Source: GCA-003244245 sp963712995 (GTDB lineage Bacteria; Actinomycetota; Actinomycetes; Mycobacteriales; Pseudonocardiaceae). Taken from it: a DNA stretch of 64,000 nucleotides. The stretch lies in contig CAVQKH010000026.1 of the NCBI GenBank assembly GCA_963712995.1, forward strand, positions 496,001 through 560,000. The letters are read 5' to 3'. Positions 52,935 through 61,483 of this stretch are shown here, piece by piece (positions within the stretch are counted from its first letter, which is position 1; each line of letters opens with the position of its first letter). The position numbers and the translations under genes were made by a program. The notes under the pieces were generated by a model. The model had not been told where the DNA came from and did not search any database. It saw only the letters and a list, made by a program, of their open reading frames with translations.

Positions 52935-52993
52935 CGTGCCACAGGGTCACGTGCCACAGGGTCGCGTGCCACAGGGTCAGTGCAACAGGGTCG
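52935..52993 (+). repeat. 15-bp tandem repeat, about four copies
   Basis: CGTGCCACAGGGTCA/G at 52935, 52950 and 52965, then a partial copy GTGCAACAGGGTCG (52980-52993). On the minus strand each unit carries a GTG in frame with the methyltransferase start. Confidence 0.9.
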
Positions 52994-53031
52994 CCACCTC
53001 GCTTGTCAAGAGCCGGGTGCCCCACACTGGA

Positions 53032-53304
53032 TCAGACCAGGCGTTGGTCGGGGTAGCACCAGCGCCAGGTTTCGCCGGGTTCGGCGGAGCGCATCACCGG
53101 GTGCTCGGTGCGGACGTGGTGGGCGGTGGCGTGCCGGTGTGGGCTGGAGTCGCAGCAGGCCACGTGCCCGCAGCTCAGACACATCCGCAGGTGCGCCCAC
53201 ACCGACTCGCCCAACTCGGCGCAGTCGACACAGCTCGCCGGCAGTGTCAGCTCCGGGGCCGGGTCTGGTAGTTGCGCCACGTGCTCGCAGGTCATCTGGG
53301 TCAT
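53032..53304 (-). CDS. UBP-type zinc finger protein
   Basis: 90 residues from ATG 53304 (ATG 53295 is possible). CEH near the start, then CVDCAELGESVWAHLRMCLSCGHVACCDSSPHRHATAHHVRTEHPVM: this is the Cys/His spacing of a ZnF-UBP domain (CxxC, CxxCG, H...H...H). In eukaryotes it binds ubiquitin C-termini; in actinobacteria the short stand-alone form is common and its ligand unknown. It lies 45 bases from the divergent antiporter gene and may be linked to it. Confidence 0.85.
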   Translation of the reverse strand: MTQMTCEHVAQLPDPAPELTLPASCVDCAELGESVWAHLRMCLSCGHVACCDSSPHRHATAHHVRTEHPVMRSAEPGETWRWCYPDQRLV

Positions 53305-53349
53305 CTGAACTAGCTCCCAGCCTCAATATGTACAGTGCATGCTGGCCAC

Positions 53350-54918
53350 ATGGACGGTATGCGGCTGATCCTGCTCGTGCTCGGCGCCCTCGCGGTGACC
53401 GCCGTGAGTCGCCGGTTGCGCCTGCCCGCGCCACTCACGCTAGTCGTCGCCGGGCTGGCCGTCTCCGCGATCCCCGGAGTGCCGAACTACGAGCTCAACC
53501 CGGACCTGGTGCTCTACGCGATCCTGCCACCACTGCTGTACTCAGCCGCGCTGAACAGCTCGACCATCCAGATCAGGGCGAACATCCGGGCGATCACGTT
53601 GCTCGCCGTCGGGTTGGTGCTGTTCACCACCGCGTGCGTCGGGCTGGTGGCCGCCTGGTTGGTGCCCGGCCTGCCGCTACCGGCCGCGCTGGCGCTGGCG
53701 GCCGTGGTCGCGCCACCGGATGCGGTCGCCGCGGTGTCCATCGGGCGGCGCCTGGGGTTACCGCGGCGGGTGATGACGGTGCTGGCCGGGGAAAGCCTGT
53801 TCAACGACGCCACCGCGCTCACCGCGTTGCGCGTCGCGGTGGCGGCAAGCGTCGGAACCGGCTTCTCGCTGGCCACCGGGCTGGGTGGGTTCTTGCTCAC
53901 CGGCGTCGGTGGCGTGGTGCTGGGTGCGGCGCTCGGCCGGGTGGTGCACCAGGTGCGGCTGCGCCTGGATGATGCCAAGCTGGAGAGCGCCCTGGGCCTG
54001 GTGGTGCCCTTCGCGGCGTACGCCTTGGCCGAGCAGGTGCACACCTCTGGGGTGCTCGCGGTGGTGGTGACCGGGCTCTACCTGGGTCATCACGCCCCGC
54101 AGGCCGGTTACGCCACCCGGCTGCAGGATCAGGCGGTGTGGCAGGCCGCGGACACCGTGCTCGAGGCGTTCGTCTTCGCGCTGATCGGGTTGCAACTGCC
54201 CGCGGTGATCCGCGATGTGGGTGCCATCGGCCCGCTACTGCTCGCCGCGGCCGCGGTGATCGCGACGGTGGTGCTGGCGCGGGTGGTGTGGGTGTTCCCG
54301 GCGACCTACCTGCCCAGGATGCTGTTCAGCCGGGTGAGCGCCCGGGACCCGGCGCCACCGTGGCAGGTTCCAGCGGTGGTCTCCTGGGCCGGGATGCGCG
54401 GGGTGGTCACCCTGGCCGCGGCCTCGACGATCCCTCGGGTCACCGACTCCGGAGCGCCGTTCCCGGGCCGGGCCGAGATCATCTTTCTGGCGTTCTGCGT
54501 CACGGTGGCGACCCTGCTGCTGCACGGCCTCACCCTGCCGTGGGTGATCCGCCGCCTCGGCGTCGAAAGCCGCGAGTCGCACCAGGACGCGCTGGCCGAA
54601 GCGGAGGCGATCCACGCCGCGACGCAGGCCAGCTTGGAACGGCTGGACAGCGCCGCGGACGGGGCCCCGGCCTCGGTGACCACCCGGTTGCGCAGGCTCG
54701 CCGAGCACCGCAGCCATAGCGTCTGGGAACGGCTCGGTCGCCCGGAGACCGAACTGGGCGAGGCCCCCAGCGTCATCTACCGCCGGTTGCGGCTGGAGAT
54801 GCTGGCCGCCGAGCGCGAGACGCTGGTCGGCCTGCGCGACGCCGGCCGCATCAACGACGAAGTCCTCTCCCGCACCCTCCGCGACCTGGACCTGGAAGAA
54901 GCCATGCTCAGCCGCTGA
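53350..54918 (+). CDS. Na+/H+ antiporter, CPA1 (NhaP-like) family
   Basis: 522 residues from ATG 53350. About 12 membrane helices; ILPPLLYSAALNSS, VVAPPDAVAAVSIGRRLGLPRRVMTVLAGESLFNDATAL (the ion-binding ND pair) and WAGMRGVVTLAAA are the CPA1 marks. A C-terminal cytosolic helical tail (residues about 410-522, with AEAEAIHAATQASLERLD and RLRLEMLAAERETLVGLRDAGRINDEVLSRTLRDLDLEE) resembles the regulatory tail of bacterial NhaP-type proteins. Exchanges Na+ (or K+) for H+. Its end overlaps the convergent purA gene by 11 bases. Confidence 0.92.
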   Translation: MDGMRLILLVLGALAVTAVSRRLRLPAPLTLVVAGLAVSAIPGVPNYELNPDLVLYAILPPLLYSAALNSSTIQIRANIRAITLLAVGLVLFTTACVGLVAAWLVPGLPLPAALALAAVVAPPDAVAAVSIGRRLGLPRRVMTVLAGESLFNDATALTALRVAVAASVGTGFSLATGLGGFLLTGVGGVVLGAALGRVVHQVRLRLDDAKLESALGLVVPFAAYALAEQVHTSGVLAVVVTGLYLGHHAPQAGYATRLQDQAVWQAADTVLEAFVFALIGLQLPAVIRDVGAIGPLLLAAAAVIATVVLARVVWVFPATYLPRMLFSRVSARDPAPPWQVPAVVSWAGMRGVVTLAAASTIPRVTDSGAPFPGRAEIIFLAFCVTVATLLLHGLTLPWVIRRLGVESRESHQDALAEAEAIHAATQASLERLDSAADGAPASVTTRLRRLAEHRSHSVWERLGRPETELGEAPSVIYRRLRLEMLAAERETLVGLRDAGRINDEVLSRTLRDLDLEEAMLSR

Positions 54919-56215
54919 CCCCGCCGGGGGGGCACAGCGGGTGGAGTGTGATTGTCTGGTCGCGGCCGGGGCCGACGCCGATGACCGAGATCCGGGCCCG
55001 GCAGAGCTCTTCGAGTCGCGCGATGTAGGCGCGGGCGTTGGCGGGCAGCTCGTCGAAGGTGCGGCATTGGGACAGGTCCTCCCACCAGCCGGGCAGCTCC
55101 TCGTAGACCGGCACGGCATGGTGGAACTCGGTCTGGGTCATCGGCATGTCCTCAGTGCACCGGCCGTCGATCTCGTAGGCCACGCAGACCGGCACGGTCT
55201 CCAGACCGGAGAGCACGTCGAGCTTGGTCAGGAAGAAATCGGTGATCCCGTTCACCCGGGCCGCGTACCGCCCGATCACCGCGTCGAACCAGCCGACCCG
55301 CCGGGACCGCCCGGTGGTGACTCCGATCTCTCCCCCGACCTTGCGCAACCGCTCGCCCATGGCGTCGTGCAGCTCGGTGGGGAACGGGCCTGAGCCGACC
55401 CGCGTGGTGTAGGCCTTCAGGATCCCCACCACGGAAGTGATCTTCGTGGGGCCGATACCCGAACCGGCGCAGGCACCGCCCGCGGTCGGGTTCGACGAGG
55501 TGACGAAGGGGTAGGTGCCGTGGTCGACGTCGAGCAGGGTGCCCTGGCTGCCCTCCAGCAACACCGTCTCGCCGCGGTCCAGTGCCTGGTCGAGAAGCAG
55601 CCGGGTGTCGGCGATGCGGTGCGCGAAGTGCGCGGACTGCGCGAGCACGGTGTCCACCACCTGCTCGGCGTCCAGCGCGCGCCGGTTGTAGACCTTGACC
55701 AGGACCTGGTTCTTGAAGTCCAGCGCGGACTCGACCTTCTGCCGCAGGATCTTCTCGTCCAGCAGGTCCTGGACCCGGACGCCGACCCGGGCCACCTTGT
55801 CCTGGTAGGCGGGTCCGATGCCGCGACCGGTAGTGCCGATTTTGGATTTGCCCAGGTAGCGCTCGGTGACGCGATCGATCTCCACGTGATACGGCATGAT
55901 CAGATGCGCATCTGCGGAGATCAGCAGCTGTGCGGTGTCCACCTTGCGGGCGTGCAGCCCGGCCAACTCGTCGAGCAGCACGCCGGGATCGACCACCACG
56001 CCATTGCCGATGACGTTGGTCACTTCCGGGGTGAGGATGCCCGACGGGATGAGGTGCAGCGCGAAGTCCTGCCCGTCGGGCAGCACCACGGTGTGGCCGG
56101 CGTTGTTGCCTCCCTGGTATCGCACCACCCACTGAACCCGCTCGCCCAGCAGGTCCGTGGCCTTGCCTTTGCCCTCGTCGCCCCACTGGGCGCCGATCAG
56201 CACGATCACCGGCAT
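54908..56215 (-). CDS. purA: Adenylosuccinate synthetase
   Basis: 435 residues from ATG 56215. PVIVLIGAQWGDEGKGKATDLLGE is the GTP loop with catalytic Asp13, YQGGNNAGHTVV contains the catalytic His, GTTGRGIGPAYQDKVAR the IMP site, LLEGSQGTLLDVDHGTYPFVTSSN the switch region and GVTTGRSRRVGWFD the arginine loop. It joins aspartate to IMP on the way to AMP. Gene length is standard. It is divergent from a hypothetical gene with 28 bases between starts. Confidence 0.97.
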   Translation of the reverse strand: MPVIVLIGAQWGDEGKGKATDLLGERVQWVVRYQGGNNAGHTVVLPDGQDFALHLIPSGILTPEVTNVIGNGVVVDPGVLLDELAGLHARKVDTAQLLISADAHLIMPYHVEIDRVTERYLGKSKIGTTGRGIGPAYQDKVARVGVRVQDLLDEKILRQKVESALDFKNQVLVKVYNRRALDAEQVVDTVLAQSAHFAHRIADTRLLLDQALDRGETVLLEGSQGTLLDVDHGTYPFVTSSNPTAGGACAGSGIGPTKITSVVGILKAYTTRVGSGPFPTELHDAMGERLRKVGGEIGVTTGRSRRVGWFDAVIGRYAARVNGITDFFLTKLDVLSGLETVPVCVAYEIDGRCTEDMPMTQTEFHHAVPVYEELPGWWEDLSQCRTFDELPANARAYIARLEELCRARISVIGVGPGRDQTITLHPLCPPGGVSG

Positions 56216-56243
56216 GTGGTACTCCAACGGTGGGGGTTTGCAG

Positions 56244-56915
56244 GTGAGCCTAGACGTTGAAGGGGTGGACGTGCCTGAGGCGCGCGTGCTGACCTGCGGC
56301 TCTGCCCAGTGGCCGGGGCCCGGGTCGGCGACGGCACTGCCGGCCCGTCCTGGGCGGGAGGATCTCGACCCGCTGCTGGCCGGTCTGGGGAGCCATCGCC
56401 TGGTGGTCTGCGGTACCGACGCCGACCTGGCCGCGGTGCTGCTGCGGCTGCTGCGTACCGAGGCGCTGGGCGCGGTGGCGGTGGGCTACGTGCCGCTCGA
56501 GGTGTCCTCAGCGGTGGCTCGGCTCTGGGGCCTGCCGGTGGTGCCCGCCGTGGCAGCCTCCCTCGCGCTGCGCGGCGATCCGGATCGGGTGCCCCTGGTC
56601 CGTGATGACTCGGGTGGGGTGTTGGTCGGGCGCGGCGTGGTGGCTCCACTGGACGGGGTGGCCTACTGCGACGACCAGGTGGTGCTGCGCGGTCGGGCCG
56701 CCCGGTTGGAGGTCACCCCGGACCGCGAGTTCGGCCTCGTGGTCGGCGTGGCGCGCGGCGGGATTCTCGGGCGCCGGGTGCGCCATGCCGCTGGTCGCGC
56801 GGTCCAGCTGGGTTGCTCACCGACCGATGTGTGGCGCGACGGTGTCGCCACCCGCACCTCCGACCGCTGGACCTGGTACCGCCACACCGAGGACTGGCAA
56901 CTGGTCCGGTGTTGA
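56244..56915 (+). CDS. Conserved actinobacterial hypothetical protein
   Basis: 223 residues from GTG 56244 (GTG 56265 or 56271 also fit). LVVCGTDADLAAVLLRLLRTEALGAVAVGYVPLEVSSAVARLWGLP looks like the N-terminal part of a diacylglycerol/NAD kinase-type fold, and CDDQVVLRGRAARLEVTPDREFGLVV like its beta-rich second half, but the GGDGT loop is absent. It ends with TDRWTWYRHTEDWQLVRC. Found beside purA; no function can be given. Convergent with the ATPase gene at 57000. Confidence 0.6.
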   Translation: MSLDVEGVDVPEARVLTCGSAQWPGPGSATALPARPGREDLDPLLAGLGSHRLVVCGTDADLAAVLLRLLRTEALGAVAVGYVPLEVSSAVARLWGLPVVPAVAASLALRGDPDRVPLVRDDSGGVLVGRGVVAPLDGVAYCDDQVVLRGRAARLEVTPDREFGLVVGVARGGILGRRVRHAAGRAVQLGCSPTDVWRDGVATRTSDRWTWYRHTEDWQLVRC

Positions 56916-56999
56916 GGTCCAACTGTGTCAGTCGCCGCGGTAGAGCCGTTCGAGATCGATGAGCTCAAATGTCCGGGCCGGACCGCTGCAACGATTACC

Positions 57000-58253
57000 T
57001 CAGGGGACCGTCGGCCACAAGGCGCAGATCGGCAACGCCCAGATCCGTTCGCTGAGCTCGAACGGTTGCGGCCCGGTGTGGAAGACGATTCCACGCACGA
57101 ATTGCTCACCGAGTTGCTCCCGCAGCCACAGGAGATGCCGCGCATCCCGGGTACCCGGCGCGGAAGCAGCCTTGACCTCAATGCCGACGATCCGGCCGCC
57201 ACCCAGGTCGAGCACCAGGTCCACCTCGTTGCGCCCCGATTCCGTGCGCAGGTGATACAGCCTGGTCCGAGGTTGCCGCAAGGCGATCTCGGGTCGCAGT
57301 TGAGCGGTGACGAAGGTGTCCAGGAGGCGGCCGAGCAGGTCACCGTCGCGCAGCACGGTAGCCGCGTCGGTGCGGGCGGCGCTCACGGCGAGGGCAGGGT
57401 CGACCAGATATCGCTTCGGCCGTTTCACCAGGCGAGCGAGCCGGTTCGACGACCACGCGGGCAGCCGGTCGAGCAGGTAAAGGCTTTCGAGCAGCCGATC
57501 GTAGGCGTCGGCGGTACGCCGATCGATGCCGGCGGCCTGGTACAGCGTCGCCTCGGTGGGCAGCCCCGCCGTGGACAGCGCCAGCACCTCCAGGTACCGC
57601 CGCAGCCGCACGGGGTCACGAACCTGCCCGGCCGCCCGCACGTCCCGCGAGACGACATCGTCGAGGTAGGCGTCGAGCCACGCGTCTCGGGTAGGCGGCC
57701 GTAACCGGAGAGCCGCTTCGGGAAACCCGCTGCGCAGCGCGAGAGCGACGTATCCGTCGATATCGGGGACCTCGGCAGGGAGGTGGATCCGGTCGAGATC
57801 GCCGTCGATGACGGCAGGCAGCAGCCCAGGAGCATCGACCGCGCCGGTGATCTCCCGCTCGGTGAGACCGTGCAGCACCAGCCGCACGACCCGCCCGGTA
57901 CCGGGCCAGACGCTCTGGGTGAGATCGGCCTCGACGCTGCCGGTGAGCAGGTAGCGGCGTGGTCGCGGATCATCGTCGACGGCCCGTTTGACCGCACCGA
58001 GCACCTCGGGCACTTCCTGCCACTCGTCCAGCAGGACCGGTTCCCGGGCCCGGCGCAGCGCCGCATCGGGATTGGCAGCGACCGCCGCGGCGACCGCCGG
58101 GTCGTCCAGCCGCAGCACATCAGCGGCCAGGCGACGGGCAGAGGTCGTCTTACCGGCAGCGCGTGGGCCGGTCACCATGACCGCGGGAAGCTCGTTGAGC
58201 AGCGCGGCCAGCTGGGGATCAGCGAGGCGAGGGAGGTACCGGACGATCGACAC
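57000..58253 (-). CDS. AAA_14/DUF4143 ATP-binding protein
   Basis: 417 residues from ATG 58253. RYLPRLADPQLAALLNELPAVMVTGPRAAGKTTSARRLA holds Walker A (residues 29-37), PVLLDEWQEVPEVLGAVKRAVDDDP Walker B, RRYLLTGS the sensor. The C-terminal half is DUF4143, a nuclease-like fold: YLDDVVSRDVRAAGQV, LPTEATLYQAAGIDRRTADAYDRLLESLYLL, YHLRTESGRNEVDLVLDLGGGRIVGIEVKAA (the E...D...E.K acids). Such proteins are numerous in bacteria with no proven role; toxin-antitoxin or defence links have been proposed. Confidence 0.85.
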   Translation of the reverse strand: MSIVRYLPRLADPQLAALLNELPAVMVTGPRAAGKTTSARRLAADVLRLDDPAVAAAVAANPDAALRRAREPVLLDEWQEVPEVLGAVKRAVDDDPRPRRYLLTGSVEADLTQSVWPGTGRVVRLVLHGLTEREITGAVDAPGLLPAVIDGDLDRIHLPAEVPDIDGYVALALRSGFPEAALRLRPPTRDAWLDAYLDDVVSRDVRAAGQVRDPVRLRRYLEVLALSTAGLPTEATLYQAAGIDRRTADAYDRLLESLYLLDRLPAWSSNRLARLVKRPKRYLVDPALAVSAARTDAATVLRDGDLLGRLLDTFVTAQLRPEIALRQPRTRLYHLRTESGRNEVDLVLDLGGGRIVGIEVKAASAPGTRDARHLLWLREQLGEQFVRGIVFHTGPQPFELSERIWALPICALWPTVP

Positions 58254-58331
58254 CGCGCCAGGCTACACATTTCCCGCACCCGATGATGCACATTTCCCAC
58301 ACCGCGAGATGCCTCTTTCCCGCAGCCGAGC

Positions 58332-58563
58332 GAGGCACAGGTCGCAGGCGTCCCGGGACTGCAGCTGGGCAACCTGATCGAGGGGCGGTCGCAGTCGCTG
58401 GTGTCGCTGGCCGAGCGGGGACTGCGGGACACCTTCGATAACTGGACCGTGGCCCGCACGAGACCGACCCGCACTGGACGAGGACCTCAGCGCGACCGGC
58501 CAGGCCGTGCGACTCCGGCAGGCCGTCCTCGCAGGTTCACATCATGATTACATTATGATGTGA
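58332..58563 (+). pseudogene. Degraded coding remnant of unknown family
   Basis: The geneless stretch 58254-58668 holds a plus-strand reading with protein-like composition: EAQVAGVPGLQLGNLIEGRS, then LVSLAERGLRDTFDNWTVAR, and after a frame change ALDEDLSATGQAVRLRQAVL. I do not recognise it and there is no start codon. It may be the tail of a lost gene. The 35-bp palindrome at 58533 overlaps its end. Confidence 0.3.
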
Positions 58564-58567
58564 ACCT
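58533..58567. promoter_or_regulatory. 35-bp AT-rich palindrome, probable operator
   Basis: AGGTTCACATCATGAT (58533-58548) and ATTATGATGTGAACCT (58552-58567) are inverted with one mismatch around TAC. It stands about 100 bases before the Uma2 gene. Such AT-rich palindromes in GC-rich DNA are typical of antitoxin or regulator binding sites; here no antitoxin gene adjoins, so it may be left from a lost module. Confidence 0.55.
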
Positions 58568-58668
58568 GGTCATGCCATCGCTGTGGGGAGGTAAGCCCCT
58601 GCGGGCGTGGTTCGGCACGTAGCGTCAGAACGCATCGTGCTCCTCGGCTCAGGCGAAGGGAGGGCGTC

Positions 58669-59265
58669 ATGACCGCCGCCGAGCCACTGGGCATGCTTGG
58701 CCTGCCACTGACCCATCTCCTGACCGCAGCGGAATACGCCCAACTCGGTGAGACCGGGTGGGGTTACACCGAGCTCATGGAAGGCCGCATCCTGGTGTCG
58801 CCCAGCCCGACCGCGCGGCACAACCTGGCCGGATTCGCACTGGCGAGGCGGTTACATCCGCAACTTCCCGGCACTGCGCGTGTCATCCCGGACGTCGATA
58901 TCGACCTGAAACTGGTTCCCGCGGACCAGCCTGGCTCGGTGCGCCGACCCGATCTGGTCGTGGTCGAGAACAAGGCCATCGACCGGGTGAACCGGGACGG
59001 CGGACTTCTCGGGGCGGGAGACGTGCTCGTCGTCGTGGAGATCGTCTCCCCTGGTTCTCGACGCCTTGATCGCGTCACCAAGCGGCATGAGTACGCCGAC
59101 GCCGGCATCCCCCATTACTGGATCCTGGATCTCGACAAGCCGGTGTCGCTGCTGCCCTACCACCTCGCCGAGGATTTCGGCTACGCAGACTCCGGTGAGA
59201 TCACCGGCACGTTCATCAGCACCGTGCCGTTCCCCATTCAGCTCCAGCTCGACCTGCTGATCTGA
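58669..59265 (+). CDS. Uma2 family (DUF820) restriction-endonuclease-like protein
   Basis: 198 residues from ATG 58669 with GGAGGG upstream. TELMEGRILVSPSPTARHNLAGFALARRL, VIPDVDIDLKLV, SVRRPDLVVVENKAI (the PD of PD-(D/E)XK), GDVLVVVEIVSPGSRRLDRVTKRHEYADAGIPHYWILDLDKP (E.VSP..R..D...K...Y...GI..YWI) are the full Uma2 signature. The fold is PD-(D/E)XK nuclease; actinobacterial genomes hold many copies and the role is unknown. Confidence 0.9.
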   Translation: MTAAEPLGMLGLPLTHLLTAAEYAQLGETGWGYTELMEGRILVSPSPTARHNLAGFALARRLHPQLPGTARVIPDVDIDLKLVPADQPGSVRRPDLVVVENKAIDRVNRDGGLLGAGDVLVVVEIVSPGSRRLDRVTKRHEYADAGIPHYWILDLDKPVSLLPYHLAEDFGYADSGEITGTFISTVPFPIQLQLDLLI

Positions 59266-59289
59266 TCTGAATTGTGGCGAGAAGGCGAA

Positions 59290-59523
59290 TGCTTGCTGCT
59301 GTTGAGCGCTGGCTACCGCTGGAGAGACCATGAAGTCCTCGATGTTCTTGGTGACCACCGCCCGGTTCTCCGAGGTGGCGTGCGCAAGCACTACGGAGTC
59401 TGGCAGCGCGACCAGTCCGGGATCCGCGACCACGGCCAGCACATCGTGGCCTTTGTCTCGGAGTTGCTGGGCGATGTCGTCGCTGAGCATGTCATCGAGC
59501 AGCAACCGGGTTACCGGCGGCAC
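59290..59523 (-). pseudogene. DUF5615 PIN-like toxin, C-terminus degraded
   Basis: From GTG 59523: PPVTRLLLDDMLSDDIAQQLRDKGHDVLAVVADPGLVALPDSVVLAHATSENRAVVTKNIEDFM. This is the DUF5615 (PIN-like) start with LLLD.ML and the T.N..DF acid. After FMVS the frame changes and the expected tail (a H.G..L type strand) is only partly visible in another frame, so the gene is broken. It overlaps the broken antitoxin upstream. Confidence 0.55.
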
Positions 59524-59526
59524 AAC

Positions 59527-59770
59527 AAGTCCTGCTGGCGCGCCACGCGAGCTCGGCCTGCTCCTCGGCCGCCGCAGCGGAGCGGATCTCGGCGTCGATC
59601 TCGTCGGGTAGGTAGCCCAGTAGCGCACCGCGACCTGGATCAATCGGACCGAGACCCCGGTGTTGCGGCTGACCAACTGGAGGATCTCATCCTCGGATGC
59701 TCCGGTTCGACCTGGCGGGCGCAGCCACGTCGGGGTCCAGGCGTACCGGAGTGGGTTGCTTGCGAGGCAT
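59527..59770 (-). pseudogene. Ribbon-helix-helix antitoxin remnant
   Basis: ATG 59770 opens MPRKQPTPVRLDPDVAAPA, a ribbon strand; the helix (SEDEILQLVSRNTGVSVRLIQVAVRYW) and the tail (DEIDAEIRSAAAAEEQAELAWRASR) are each in other frames. All parts of a CopG-like antitoxin are thus present but split by at least two frameshifts. With the DUF5615 remnant it forms a dead toxin-antitoxin pair. Confidence 0.5.
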
Positions 59771-59832
59771 GACCACATCGTAATTACTGAACTGGCGGTC
59801 GCTGCTCAGTCTGGGCTGCGGGACGCTTTCCG

Positions 59833-61215
59833 TCACACCGCTACAAGCTCGCGTGTGCGGTCCACGAAGTCCCGCACCGCTGGCACTGCGGTATGCGGTC
59901 TCATGTGGTCAACGAGGTCCCGGAGCCGGTCAACCCCGCGAGTTGAATCCAGGTTTTGAGACAGATCGAGTGCCGCTCTGCCGCACTCGACCGCGGCATC
60001 GAGATCCTGCTGCGGACCGGGATGGATCAACGCCTCGGCGCGACGGAATTCGAAATCCCTCCGGTCACGGACAAATGACTCATCAAGCAGACCGATACCC
60101 TCCTCCAGCATGCCGACCGCCAAGTCAGCTCTCCCTAGTTTCAGCAGGGAGCACCCGCCGCCGGCCGTGACGTCCGCTGGGCCGACCCAGTACAGGTACG
60201 GTAGATCATCGTCTTGCGTGATGGCTTCGAGCTGGGTGCGAGCCTTCGAGATCGCCGCCATGCAGCCAGATGCGTCTCCGAGGGCGGCCAAGGCATCTGC
60301 CTGCCTGCTGTAAAGCGTCGTCAGCAGGCGTGGGGTTTCCCTGCCCCGCACGCCGGCCATTGCGGTGTCGATCAGAGTGAAAGCCTCTCCCGGCTGTCCC
60401 TCACGGGCAGCGTGAAAAGCCATCGATCCGAGGATGTGGGCGCCGAGGGGTCGGTCGTCGGCGCTGTGGGCCGCCCGCAGCCCGGCGACGTAGTAGCGCT
60501 GGGTCAGGCTTCGCTGCCCCGTGTCATACCCGGCCCACCCCGCGAGCTGGCCCAGCTCAGCCAAGGCGACCAGGAGTTTCCGACCGGTCGGCTCGTCGTA
60601 GGACGCCTGGTCGAGCAGGTCAGCGATCATCCCGAACTGCTGCTGGGCCAGCGAGAGCACTGTGCCGCCACCGGCGACATCGTCCATGGCCCGTAGCTCA
60701 GGGATCATGGCCATGAACCGGTCTGCCAGCGTGGAGGACACTCGACGCCCTGACAATCCCGATACGAGCGGCCCCGGCTCGTTGATCAGCCACTGATGCG
60801 CCGGAGCGGTCAACGCCAAACCGGACAGAAACACGAACCCGCGCCGCTTCACCGGGTAATCACCGCCTCTCAGCATGACTGCCGACTCGACGGTACCCCG
60901 GTAACTCCACGGTGCCGAGAGCACGAGATCGCGGTCAGGAGCATCAGCCGGCTCCGCGTCCACGGTCGCCATCGCCGTGACCGGCTGGCCTTGGGCAAGC
61001 AAGCGGTCCAGCTCTTCAACCGAGACGCTCAAGCCCTCGGCGAGCTTGGGCCGGCACCAGGGCTGCGGGCAGGTCTCACCCCGCTCCCACCGCCCCACCG
61101 TAGTCGGCTCGACACCGACGAATTCAGCGAGCGTTTCCTGCGTGTAGCCCACGATCTCGCGGCGAGCCGCCAGTGCATGGCGCTTGGCAAACACGATTCC
61201 CCGCTCCTCACTCAC
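59833..61215 (-). CDS. XRE family regulator with TPR-like C-terminal domain, cassette C
   Basis: 460 residues from GTG 61215. FAKRHALAARREIVGYTQETLAEFVGVEPTTVGRWERGETCPQPWCRPKLAEGLSVSVEELDRLL is the helix-turn-helix part. A hydrophobic stretch GFVFLSGLALTAPAHQWL follows and the rest is TPR-like (LGQLAGWAGYDTGQRSLTQRYYVAGLRAAHSADDRPLGAHILGSM, REGQPGEAFTLIDTAMAG, LGDASGCMAAISKARTQL, GRADLAVGMLEEGIGLLDE). It is divergent from a coupled operon of small genes beginning at 61484 or 61564. The gap contains CTAGT...ACTAG around 61227-61248, a possible operator. Confidence 0.87.
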   Translation of the reverse strand: MSEERGIVFAKRHALAARREIVGYTQETLAEFVGVEPTTVGRWERGETCPQPWCRPKLAEGLSVSVEELDRLLAQGQPVTAMATVDAEPADAPDRDLVLSAPWSYRGTVESAVMLRGGDYPVKRRGFVFLSGLALTAPAHQWLINEPGPLVSGLSGRRVSSTLADRFMAMIPELRAMDDVAGGGTVLSLAQQQFGMIADLLDQASYDEPTGRKLLVALAELGQLAGWAGYDTGQRSLTQRYYVAGLRAAHSADDRPLGAHILGSMAFHAAREGQPGEAFTLIDTAMAGVRGRETPRLLTTLYSRQADALAALGDASGCMAAISKARTQLEAITQDDDLPYLYWVGPADVTAGGGCSLLKLGRADLAVGMLEEGIGLLDESFVRDRRDFEFRRAEALIHPGPQQDLDAAVECGRAALDLSQNLDSTRGVDRLRDLVDHMRPHTAVPAVRDFVDRTRELVAV

Positions 61216-61483
61216 AATTTGATCTAGTACGTGACTGGCACACTAGCGCAACACCCCGATCACAACCCCCGAACCGACGACCCTGCTGTAGACCTGTCAC
61301 CAGCCTGTGCTGTCCCTGCAGCAGGTGATCGGATTGGCTGTCCCCATGCCCCAGGACCGGGTTGAACGCTGAGTTGGTGTGTCCCTAACGCGGGACTGCC
61401 CCCCATCCCGCTTTCACCACACCCGGCGCCCCCGGTCCTGGGTGCTCCCATTGAAGACACCACACAGACAGGCTTCAGGACAG
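61216..61483 (+). other. Divergent regulatory gap of cassette C, no clear gene
   Basis: About 270 bases between the XRE gene and the first candidate small gene. Besides the CTAGT/ACTAG inverted pair near the XRE start I see no convincing promoter, RNA or gene. Confidence 0.3.

Noticed and set aside
56930..56990. Short minus-strand tail ARTFELIDLERLYRGD before a stop, perhaps the end of a lost gene
   Set aside because: Only about 20 residues, no start codon and no known family; too weak to list.
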